NCBI GenBank assembly: GCA_964511665.1
Contig: CAZEHA010000010.1
Span: 1-64,000 of the forward strand
Source: JAGOEF01 sp964511665
GTDB taxonomy: Bacteria; Bacteroidota; Bacteroidia; Bacteroidales; ML635J-15
DNA length: 64,000 nucleotides
Direction of reading: 5' to 3'
Positions 25,734 through 33,249 of the stretch are shown here, piece after piece. Under the pieces are notes generated by a model that was not told where the DNA came from, ran no database searches, and saw nothing but the letters and a program-made list of their open reading frames with translations. The translations under genes were made by a program, and so were the position numbers. The first letter of the stretch is position 1, and every line of letters begins with the position of its first letter.

Positions 25734-27452
25734 TTATGGAGTAATCAGTAAACGCAATGTGGTAACTTGGCTGTTGTTGTTAACTAACACTGTATACATG
25801 CCGGGGTAAAGGCAATTCAGGTTTATTTGGGTTTCGGTCTGAAACAGTTCTTCGGAATAAACGGGTTGCCCCATAGTGTTAACAAATGTAACTGAAGCAT
25901 TAGGCTGAATATCAGACACCACAAGCGAAACTTTATCGACGGCAGGATTTGGATATACAAACACAGTCGATGAGTTTGCAAACTGTTCGGCACCATACGA
26001 TTCGCAAGGCCTAGAGAAATAATCATCTAACTTTGCGAGACGAGTTGTCAACCAGGTATCAACATAATTCAAATACTCATCGGTGTAGGTGTAATACGTT
26101 CCCCAGGCTTTCTCTTCTCTTTCGTAAACCGCATTATTCAACAAAAAGTCGTGATTCTCACGGAATAACTGCATGATGTTTTCGTGAGTAAAAACATCCT
26201 GTCGAAGTTCCTGCCAACGTTGCTGGGCTGCAAAGTAGAAACCATTATCGGAACAATCGTGAATCATTCGGTTAAAAAAACCATTGCTTAAAATAGACGA
26301 AGTGCCGTAATGTGGCGATCCATCCCAAAAATTACCAAAACTACCATCCATATCCCACGGAACATATATGTAAGGTTCGTTTTTTGCATACCGCGCAATA
26401 AAAATATTTTTTCCTGTATTGTCGAGAGCCATTATCAGGTTTAAAAAAACAAAGTAATCAACAGCACTCTGCAAGTTGAATTTTGAACGATATTGCTGAT
26501 AAAACACTTGGTTACTGCTATTCACTACAAAATCGACAAATGCATGCAAATTGCTCCAATCGGTAATTTCTTCAGGGTAGATATATTCGAAACCGCTCCA
26601 CATTAATTCGTTGTTGTTGTAGTCTTCGAGGCTTAAAAAGCTCACGCCTTCACCCCATTGCTGGCCTTTATACAATTCTCCTCTCACACCCTGACTTTGC
26701 GAGTAATCTTTCAGTTGCAACTGTTTTCGGTCGATTCTTTCGGTAACGGCATATACTCCACAATACACACCATTCACCAATATTTCGGCAAATTCACTGT
26801 GAATCCCCGAAACTACATCGGGTTCAACATTGGCATAGTAAGGTGTATGAAAACTCATCCACAAATCGTTGCATACTTTTGTGCGAACCCGCATAGGCTC
26901 TACCCAGAGTGCCTGCAGGTTCCAATCGTCGTCGGTCCTCATATTCAGCAACGAAACATCCACCTTTTCGGTTCCCTGGCTATCGCTCCAAAATTCAATC
27001 AAAAAGTTCGATTTTGGGTAGTACAACGAAGACCCACCCCTTCGCTCTATTCCTATATCCGAGATAAGAATATCACCCGATGGCTCTGCCATAATAAATA
27101 GGGCATGTACCTTTGGCTCATTCAGTATATATTCACTCGCAAGAATGTATATGATAGGCAATTCGGTAAAATACAAGGTGTACTGAGTGTCTTGGTTGTT
27201 GTGTACATGATAGGCAACTCCAACTTGCATGGTTTCTTGCGGCACTTCAAATGAATATAACTGATCGACAAAAATGGCATTAAAATCATCGTTCGAGCCT
27301 GCGTTTATGTAATTTACATCATAATTCACCACAATCAACTTCTTGTTAACATCAACATAGCCCTGATAAACCGGAACAACAATGGTTTCGTCGGCGAAAA
27401 CCATATTCACCGAAAAAAAAACAATAAATAGAAAAAACAACTTCAGATTCAT
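25734..27452 (-). CDS. Exported CotH-type kinase with type IX sorting domain
   Basis: A 572-residue protein: signal peptide ending ...NMVFAD, a CotH-kinase-like domain (about 150-470) and a C-terminal type A type IX sorting domain (about 490-572; VYPNPAVDKVSL, then GMYTVLV). CotH signatures include NGVYCGVYAVTERID (nucleotide-site region), ALDNTGKNIFIAR and the probable metal-binding DMDGSFG. CotH in Bacillus spores phosphorylates coat proteins; CotH-like domains in secreted bacterial proteins are mostly uncharacterised. The tail predicts export through the SprA translocon encoded a few kilobases away and attachment at the cell surface. ATP availability outside the cell makes kinase activity uncertain. 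Confidence 0.85.
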   Translation of the reverse strand: MNLKLFFLFIVFFSVNMVFADETIVVPVYQGYVDVNKKLIVVNYDVNYINAGSNDDFNAIFVDQLYSFEVPQETMQVGVAYHVHNNQDTQYTLYFTELPIIYILASEYILNEPKVHALFIMAEPSGDILISDIGIERRGGSSLYYPKSNFLIEFWSDSQGTEKVDVSLLNMRTDDDWNLQALWVEPMRVRTKVCNDLWMSFHTPYYANVEPDVVSGIHSEFAEILVNGVYCGVYAVTERIDRKQLQLKDYSQSQGVRGELYKGQQWGEGVSFLSLEDYNNNELMWSGFEYIYPEEITDWSNLHAFVDFVVNSSNQVFYQQYRSKFNLQSAVDYFVFLNLIMALDNTGKNIFIARYAKNEPYIYVPWDMDGSFGNFWDGSPHYGTSSILSNGFFNRMIHDCSDNGFYFAAQQRWQELRQDVFTHENIMQLFRENHDFLLNNAVYEREEKAWGTYYTYTDEYLNYVDTWLTTRLAKLDDYFSRPCESYGAEQFANSSTVFVYPNPAVDKVSLVVSDIQPNASVTFVNTMGQPVYSEELFQTETQINLNCLYPGMYTVLVNNNSQVTTLRLLITP

Positions 27453-27748
27453 TTGATTATTACAGCAAAAATTACACGCAATTATTCGATTTTCATTATT
27501 GCAATATGTTAACCAAAATATAACATTTTAAGAAACAAAAGTAATAATATATTATATTGTCACAAAAATAATTGACACAATTTAAGGAAACTTTCAATAG
27601 CATAGCAAGAGGCTATGTTGTTGAAGAATTGTGATGACACAAAGCAAGAGTCTTTATTATAGTTTAGGTTTCGCATAAATCTAATAATTAGTGATTTAGT
27701 TTTTAAGAATTCGATAATTTCGTTCAGTAAAACAAATACATCATATTT

Positions 27749-29095
27749 ATGAATACAATTCAATTTCTTAGCCTTGCACTCACATTATTCAGTGTGAGTT
27801 GTGTACTGTCGCAGGTAAACATTCAAACCGGCTTGGTAGCCGACATCCGCTTACAAGGAAATGCGCACGAGGAGACAGGAAATCTCGAAAGAGGTTCAAT
27901 AATGGGAGCCACGCCCAGCAAAGGCAGAAATGCTGCCCCGGGAACTGCTTTTTCGTTTAACGGCACAAGCGACAACATCAGGTTTGCACACCGCGAAGCA
28001 CTGAATATTACCGAAGCCATAAGCATTGCCTGCTGGATAAAATACGACGCTCAGGCCGATTGTTTCGAAGACATTGTAATGAAAGGTAATTTATATGGCT
28101 TTCAGTTCTCGTGCAATGGTACCGGTACTATTATGTTTCATTTGAAATCGAACGGCTGGCACAATCTCGATTCTGAATTTAAACCCATTTCCGGACGTTG
28201 GCATCACATTGCAGGCACCTACGACGGAAAAACCCAGAAAATTTATATCGACGGTGTTCTCAGAAATTCGGAAACATGGGAAGGCAACATTGAAACCGGC
28301 GACGATCCTCTCGACATTGGCGGAAAAGTTGCCGACGATAACAACTGGTACAAAGGCAGTATTACAGAATTGAAAATATACAACCGGGCATTATCGGCAA
28401 GCGAAATTGCAACATTGGCTCCGCAAAATTCGTTTAAAACCGACATTGAAATTGATTGCAGTGGCATTGCCAACGGACAGGTTCTCTGGTGTCCGTTCAA
28501 CGAAACGGGTGCCGATGCAAGCAATTACGGCAACCATGGAAAAGTGTACGGAGCCAAGTCGGCCAACGACAGATTTGGGCGAAAAAATGCCATATTCTGC
28601 TACAACGGCATCGACAATTACATCAGTATTCCGCACAGCAACAGTCTCGACATTACCGAAGCCATTACAGTGATGTGTTGGATAAAACATGATGGAAATC
28701 CACGATGCTTCGAAGATATTGTAATGAAAGGAAATGTATATGGATTGCAGTTTTCGTGCAATGGCACAGGCACAGTTATGTTTCACCTGAAAATAGGCGG
28801 ATGGTACAACCTCGACTCAGGCATTGCTCCCGTTCCAGGCCAATGGCATCACATAGCAGGTACTTACGATGGAAAAACCCAAAGCATTTATTTCGACGGA
28901 GCCCTTGTGAAGACCGAAAATGTTTCGGGAAAAATTGAATCGACAACCGACCCGCTCGACATAGCCAAACAGGTGGCCGGCGATAACAATTTCTTTACAG
29001 GATGTATCGACGATGTTCTCATTTACAACAGGGCATTATCGCCTGCCGAAATCAGATGCTTCTCGCACGAAACCTATGAATTGAGCGACTATTAG
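27749..29095 (+). CDS. Secreted protein with two LamG/concanavalin-like domains
   Basis: A 448-residue protein with a signal peptide ending SCVLSQ followed by two LamG-like jelly-roll domains (about 65-225 and 280-440). The copies share long nearly identical segments such as GKTQKIYIDG/GKTQSIYFDG and FQFSCNGTGT/LQFSCNGTGT, indicating an internal duplication. These domains bind carbohydrates or proteins at the surface. There is no type IX sorting domain at the C-terminus (ends ELSDY). It is divergent from the CotH gene across about 296 AT-rich bases in which I see no other gene. Confidence 0.85.
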   Translation: MNTIQFLSLALTLFSVSCVLSQVNIQTGLVADIRLQGNAHEETGNLERGSIMGATPSKGRNAAPGTAFSFNGTSDNIRFAHREALNITEAISIACWIKYDAQADCFEDIVMKGNLYGFQFSCNGTGTIMFHLKSNGWHNLDSEFKPISGRWHHIAGTYDGKTQKIYIDGVLRNSETWEGNIETGDDPLDIGGKVADDNNWYKGSITELKIYNRALSASEIATLAPQNSFKTDIEIDCSGIANGQVLWCPFNETGADASNYGNHGKVYGAKSANDRFGRKNAIFCYNGIDNYISIPHSNSLDITEAITVMCWIKHDGNPRCFEDIVMKGNVYGLQFSCNGTGTVMFHLKIGGWYNLDSGIAPVPGQWHHIAGTYDGKTQSIYFDGALVKTENVSGKIESTTDPLDIAKQVAGDNNFFTGCIDDVLIYNRALSPAEIRCFSHETYELSDY

Positions 29096-29096
29096 A

Positions 29097-30377
29097 TTAA
29101 AGCACTCCTTGTTTACGGTAGTTCTCAACAAATTGCACTGCCAATTTGAAATATGACCCGAAATTGGTCAGGCTTTTTTCGTTAAATGTGTCGTAGGGCG
29201 TATGATACCAGGTAAAAGCATCGCCGTGATCGAGAAAAAACACGGCAGGAACGTCTTTCTGAGCAAACGGATAGTGGTCGCTGTTACCACTGAGTTCGTC
29301 GACATCGAAGCCATCGAACCAATTGTTTTCTTCGTTCAGTTGGTGCATTAATCCAAAGCCTTTGGCTGCTGTAGTGCTGAGTTCGGTGTACACCAACTTG
29401 CAGTTGTCGGCAATCATATCGAAATTCATCAGAAAGACGATTCTCGAAAGGTTGAAATGTGGGTTATCGACATAATAAAACGACCCAAGCAATCCGGTTT
29501 CTTCGCCGGCAAATGCCATAAACACTATTGAATATCGCGGTGCATTGCCGGGTTTCGAATAGTATTCGGCCAAATTGAGCAGCATAGCTACGCCGCTGGC
29601 ATTGTCGTTGGCACCGGGATAAAACACATCTTTTCCGTGACGGCCCAAATGGTCGTAGTGTGCCGTAAACACATAAAAACTGTCGGGGCAATGGGTTCCT
29701 TCGATATAGCCTATCACATTTCGGGCTTTGTGGTTTGTAATAAAGCGATTCTGAACGTTGGCCTTACACTGTTGTGGGTTTTTACCAAGGGCTTCATCGG
29801 TAATCCAAATCATACGTGTAGGATACAGTTTTCCGGAAGATGCCACATACCACTTGAGCGGGGCATCGAAAATAAACATGAAATTATGGAATCCGGTTCC
29901 TTGGATTTTACGAGCGGCTTCGCCATTACTCAACAGATATTTATATTCGACCGCAACAAAGTATTTCGCAGTATCGAGCCGGCTGATTTCCTGTACCGTT
30001 TGGCTGAGTGCTTTGGCAGTATCTACCCGATACACCAGATAATCGCCACTAAAACCAGAGCAAAACTCACGGATAACAAAATCGGTGCCTGCACGCAATG
30101 GCCGGCCATCGATGCTGAGTTGCATGCTTGCCGGAAAAGTATTTACATCGAACCTAAACTGCTGATAATAACCTTTCCACGATTTAAGCTTGTATCTATT
30201 GAACTCTTTGGCAATATAAGCAGCCGCTTTTTTGTCGCCATTCTTGTAATAACCGCGACCGTGGTACTTCTCCGATGACAGCTCTCTGATGACTGTTTCG
30301 GCATAATTCAGATTCTGTGAATAGAGTTCTGTTATAAGCAGAAAGACTGCGGCAAAAAATAGTAGTGTTTTTTTCAT
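29097..30377 (-). CDS. M28-family zinc aminopeptidase
   Basis: A 426-residue secreted peptidase; the ATG at 30377 gives signal peptide MKKTLLFFAAVFLLITELYSQ. The M28 zinc-site residues are visible: H in TAHYDHLG, D in PGANDNASG, the catalytic and ligand Glu pair in AGEETGLLGS, D in the MNFDMIADN segment and the final His in WYHTPYDTF. Such enzymes release N-terminal residues from peptides in the periplasm or outside. It is convergent with the LamG gene, one base apart. Confidence 0.88.
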   Translation of the reverse strand: MKKTLLFFAAVFLLITELYSQNLNYAETVIRELSSEKYHGRGYYKNGDKKAAAYIAKEFNRYKLKSWKGYYQQFRFDVNTFPASMQLSIDGRPLRAGTDFVIREFCSGFSGDYLVYRVDTAKALSQTVQEISRLDTAKYFVAVEYKYLLSNGEAARKIQGTGFHNFMFIFDAPLKWYVASSGKLYPTRMIWITDEALGKNPQQCKANVQNRFITNHKARNVIGYIEGTHCPDSFYVFTAHYDHLGRHGKDVFYPGANDNASGVAMLLNLAEYYSKPGNAPRYSIVFMAFAGEETGLLGSFYYVDNPHFNLSRIVFLMNFDMIADNCKLVYTELSTTAAKGFGLMHQLNEENNWFDGFDVDELSGNSDHYPFAQKDVPAVFFLDHGDAFTWYHTPYDTFNEKSLTNFGSYFKLAVQFVENYRKQGVL

Positions 30378-30389
30378 GCGATTTTTCTT

Positions 30390-30397
30390 CAAAAATA
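30390..30397 (-). promoter_or_regulatory. Probable -7 element of the M28 peptidase gene
   Basis: Minus-strand TATTTTTG, 13 bases before the start codon at 30377. Confidence 0.4.
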
Positions 30398-30541
30398 CGA
30401 GAAACTTTAGGCAAACAGTACTAACAAAATCATAAAAAACACATGCGTAATGTTAAAAATTTCGGAATTTGTTTTCGAAAGAGAATAAGCTGAACATTTC
30501 GGACAAGTAGTTTCGATTGCGAAGCAGTAATGTAACAATGG

Positions 30542-31495
30542 TTATTGTTTAAAAAGGCTATCGACAAATTCTCGGCGATCGAATATTTGCAAATCGTCGA
30601 TTTGTTCACCAATACCAATGTATTTCACCGGTACTTTAAATTGATCGGAAACGCCAATAACCACGCCGCCTTTGGCAGTTCCGTCAAGCTTTGTAACAGC
30701 AAGCGCGTTTACCTCGGTAGCGGCGGTGAACTGTTTGGCTTGCTCAAAAGCGTTTTGTCCGGTAGATGCATCAATAACAAGAAGGATTTCGTGGGGGGCA
30801 TTGGGAATAATTTTTTGCATCACCTTTTTAATCTTGGTAAGTTCGTTCATCAAATTAATTTTGGTTTGCAATCTACCGGCAGTGTCGATAATCACCACAT
30901 CGGCAGCATTGCTAACTGCCGACATAAGTGTATCGTAGGCCACCGATGCCGGGTCGGCACCCATTTGTTGCTTCACAATAGGCACACCTACCCTATCGGC
31001 CCAAATCTGTAGTTGCTCGATGGCAGCAGCACGAAATGTATCGGCTGCTCCAATAAATACTTTTTTGCCTGTTTGGTTGAATTTATGAGCCAACTTACCT
31101 ATGGTAGTTGTTTTTCCAACTCCGTTAACACCAACAACCATAATCACATAGGGAGATACCCCTTGTGGCAATTCCCAGTTTTCGGAACCCGAAATCTTAT
31201 TCTCTTCGAGCAAGGCTGCAATTTCTTCGCGTAACACCCTGTTCAGTTCATCTGTTCCAACAAATTTTTCACGTTTCACCCGTTCGTCAATCCTGTTGAT
31301 AATGCGTAATGTGGTTTCAACACCCACATCCGACGAAATAAGTACTTCCTCCAGTTCATCAAGCACATCATCATCAACACGAGTTTTTCCAAAAATGGCG
31401 CGATTCAGTTTATCGAACACTCCCTGACGGGTTTTCGACAATCCCTGGTCGAGTTTATCCTTTTTATCTTTATTGAACAGTCCGAACAAAGCCAT
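30542..31495 (-). CDS. ftsY: Signal recognition particle receptor FtsY
   Basis: A 317-residue GTPase that docks the signal recognition particle at the membrane. It has the N domain (about 15-90) and the G domain with GVNGVGKTTTIGKLA (G1), DTFRAAAIEQLQIW (insertion box start), DTAGRLQ (G3), TKLDGTAKGG (G4) and the closing GEQIDDLQIF. It lacks the long acidic A domain of E. coli FtsY, as is common. It lies downstream of the ribosomal protein cluster but beyond a terminator. Confidence 0.95.
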   Translation of the reverse strand: MALFGLFNKDKKDKLDQGLSKTRQGVFDKLNRAIFGKTRVDDDVLDELEEVLISSDVGVETTLRIINRIDERVKREKFVGTDELNRVLREEIAALLEENKISGSENWELPQGVSPYVIMVVGVNGVGKTTTIGKLAHKFNQTGKKVFIGAADTFRAAAIEQLQIWADRVGVPIVKQQMGADPASVAYDTLMSAVSNAADVVIIDTAGRLQTKINLMNELTKIKKVMQKIIPNAPHEILLVIDASTGQNAFEQAKQFTAATEVNALAVTKLDGTAKGGVVIGVSDQFKVPVKYIGIGEQIDDLQIFDRREFVDSLFKQ

Positions 31496-31526
31496 GAGAT
31501 TACAATTATGTTTACAATAACAAGCG

Positions 31527-31534
31527 CAAATATA
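31527..31534 (-). promoter_or_regulatory. Probable -7 element of ftsY
   Basis: Minus-strand TATATTTG, 32 bases before the ftsY start and downstream of the terminator at 31567-31598, so ftsY appears to have its own promoter. Confidence 0.5.
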
Positions 31535-31566
31535 GTGAGTTTACGGGGAATATTTCATAAAAAAGC

Positions 31567-31598
31567 AAAACGTCTTACTTTGCTCAAGCAAGACGTTT
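31567..31598 (-). terminator. Terminator after the rpmB-rpmG-DUF4295 cluster
   Basis: Arms AAAACGTCTT (31567-31576) and AAGACGTTT (31590-31598) form a stem, extended inward by CTT/AAG pairing. On the minus strand it is followed by TTTTGCTTTTTT. It lies 20 bases past the DUF4295 stop. Confidence 0.75.
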
Positions 31599-31617
31599 AC
31601 ACTATGTATAACGGGAA

Positions 31618-31773
31618 TTATTTCGCTTTGAAAAAATCCTGTGTGTGTTCGGGGTGCACAATGGCCTCTTTAAAAATGTAAGCCCCTGTTTTGGGAGAAC
31701 GAACCATTTTAATACATTTAATAAATTCTTTTCCTTCTCCGGTTTTCAGTGTTGCAACTACTTTCTTTGCCAT
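31618..31773 (-). CDS. DUF4295 protein, Bacteroidota ribosome-associated
   Basis: A 51-residue basic protein starting MAKKVVATLKTGEGKEF and ending HPEHTQDFFKAK. This family is found almost only in Bacteroidota between the bL33 gene and ftsY, as here. I recall a ribosomal protein named bL38 being described from a flavobacterial ribosome structure and believe it is this family, but I cannot confirm that here. The stop codon is at 31618-31620 and it begins 11 bases after rpmG. Confidence 0.85.
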   Translation of the reverse strand: MAKKVVATLKTGEGKEFIKCIKMVRSPKTGAYIFKEAIVHPEHTQDFFKAK

Positions 31774-31784
31774 GACTTAAACAA

Positions 31785-31973
31785 TTATTTAATTTCTTTA
31801 TGAACAGTAACTTTTTTCAAAACCGGATTGTATTTTTTCATTTCGAGTCTGTCGGGAGTGTTTTTCCGGTTTTTGGTGGTGATATAGCGAGAAGTTCCGG
31901 GCATACCCGATTCTTTGTGCTCGGTGCATTCCATTATCACCTGTACCCGATTTCCTTTAGTTTTTTTTGCCAT
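31785..31973 (-). CDS. rpmG: 50S ribosomal protein L33 (bL33)
   Basis: A 62-residue basic protein; MAKKTKGNRVQVIMECTEH and SRYITTKNRKNTPDRLEMKKYNP are characteristic. The usual zinc CxxC pairs are largely absent, so it is the zinc-free type. It follows rpmB by 14 bases. Confidence 0.95.
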   Translation of the reverse strand: MAKKTKGNRVQVIMECTEHKESGMPGTSRYITTKNRKNTPDRLEMKKYNPVLKKVTVHKEIK

Positions 31974-31987
31974 GATAAATCTCCTGA

Positions 31988-32230
31988 TTAATATTTTTGG
32001 ATATAACCTTTGCTTATTGCTTCTTCGAGCGCGGCCTTCAGCCCTTTCTTATTAATAGTACGCATTCCGGCCGGAGTAACTTTTAGCGTAATCCAACGGT
32101 TTTCTTCTTCGAGGAAAAGCCGCTTTTCGAGCAGATTAATCTCAAATCTTCTTTTTGTACGGTTATTAGCATGCGAAACATTGTTTCCCGTCATTGCTGT
32201 TTTTCCTGTAATCTGACATTGTCGTGCCAT
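31988..32230 (-). CDS. rpmB: 50S ribosomal protein L28 (bL28)
   Basis: An 80-residue protein with the L28 opening MARQCQITGKTAMTGNNVSHANNRTKR-type sequence (first half basic) and WITLKVTPAGMRTINKKGL. First gene of the rpmB-rpmG-DUF4295 set. Confidence 0.95.
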   Translation of the reverse strand: MARQCQITGKTAMTGNNVSHANNRTKRRFEINLLEKRLFLEEENRWITLKVTPAGMRTINKKGLKAALEEAISKGYIQKY

Positions 32231-32283
32231 AACTATCTCATATTTATTTCGGACTGCAAAAGTCGTTAAATTTTCGGAATTAG

Positions 32284-32291
32284 CAAAAATA
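32284..32291 (-). promoter_or_regulatory. Probable -7 element of the rpmB cluster
   Basis: Minus-strand TATTTTTG, 54 bases before the rpmB start; an upstream TTTG at 32305-32308 is closer (13 bases) than usual. Confidence 0.4.
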
Positions 32292-32366
32292 TTTTATTTT
32301 TTTTCAAAATTTTTATTCACAGTCATTTATTAATTACTGAAAGTAGCTGCGATTTGATTTTTAATT

Positions 32367-32374
32367 ATATTTGA
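32367..32374 (+). promoter_or_regulatory. Probable -7 element of the 32.4-kb lipoprotein
   Basis: TATATTTG matches TAnnTTTG, 67 bases before the start codon at 32441. Confidence 0.4.
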
Positions 32375-32440
32375 AACTTAGATTTTATTAATTTTTTCGG
32401 CACAAAAAATGCTTAATGTGTAACCCTAAATAGATTCATT

Positions 32441-32944
32441 ATGAAAAACTCAAGCCTCATTATTGTATTACTGATAGTATCAGCTGCCTTTATTTTTACC
32501 GCATGTCCCTATTCTTCAACCGTGCCCCTGTCGCAAGCTACCGAAAATGTAGATCCGTCTATTTATGGAAAATGGTTAAAAGTTGATGAGTACAGCGATT
32601 TTCCGAAATACTACCAGTTTTCGAAAATCGATGGAAAAAAAATGAGGGTAGAGCAATATGAATACAATTCAACCGATAGTATGTATTCGGTAACGGGCAC
32701 CTACTCGGCGCATTTCACAAGCATTGGCGAAACAAAGTTCATCAACATGTTGCAAGATGGCACCTATTACTTCTATAAGATGGTCTTTTCGGTTCCCGGA
32801 GAGTTTTTACTGTATGAAGTTACCGACAATATCGATGAGGTATTCGATTCCTCAAGCGACTTGTATAATTTCTTTAAAACGCACAAAGATTTGAGTTTCT
32901 TTTACAATAAAGATGAAGAGACATATAAGTTTACTACCGAGTAG
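32441..32944 (+). CDS. Small lipoprotein of unknown function
   Basis: A 167-residue protein with a signal peptide and lipobox (IFTAC), so lipid-anchored. The mature part has a GKWLKVDEYSDFPKYYQFSKIDG segment reminiscent of lipocalin-like barrels found in many Bacteroidota lipoproteins, but I cannot assign a family. It stands alone with its own probable promoter. Confidence 0.7.
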   Translation: MKNSSLIIVLLIVSAAFIFTACPYSSTVPLSQATENVDPSIYGKWLKVDEYSDFPKYYQFSKIDGKKMRVEQYEYNSTDSMYSVTGTYSAHFTSIGETKFINMLQDGTYYFYKMVFSVPGEFLLYEVTDNIDEVFDSSSDLYNFFKTHKDLSFFYNKDEETYKFTTE

Positions 32945-33249
32945 TTTTTTCATTTTAATAACATTTTTAGCCGGTAACTGAGTTTCGGCTGCCGATAAAT
33001 CAGTTGGGCACGCCTCTGGCATCAACAGAAACCCATAAATACTACACATAAAGAGTTTCATCGAGTGCAGCAGTTCTTTGTTGTTTATAATGTATTGCCG
33101 CTTGTTGAGCCCTTAACAACAAAAAGTACTTGCATAGGGTACAAAAAGAACATTTCCTAAAGGCGACAGCTGCCAATTTGCAAAAATAATATTGTGGTTT
33201 AAATAATAATGATTATTTTATTGTCGTATATTTGATTATATTTTAGTCA
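32945..33249. other. Intergenic region with no recognisable gene
   Basis: About 305 AT-rich bases between the lipoprotein and the polymerase gene. No convincing coding frame is present. Toward its right end are a 7-bp inverted repeat (AAATAAT...ATTATTT, about 33201-33218) and a -7-like TATATTTG at 33227-33234 that probably belong to the polymerase promoter. Confidence 0.5.
33227..33234 (+). promoter_or_regulatory. Probable -7 element of the DnaE-like gene
   Basis: TATATTTG lies 15 bases before the proposed TTG start; an inverted repeat just upstream might be an operator. Confidence 0.4.

Noticed and set aside
27940..29075. Repeated DNA segments considered as a CRISPR or tandem repeat
   Set aside because: The repetition is the coding duplication of a LamG domain, not short regular repeats with spacers.
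29637..30278. 213-codon open frame on the plus strand
   Set aside because: It is antisense to the M28 peptidase gene, whose zinc motifs are intact; no signal peptide or family features.
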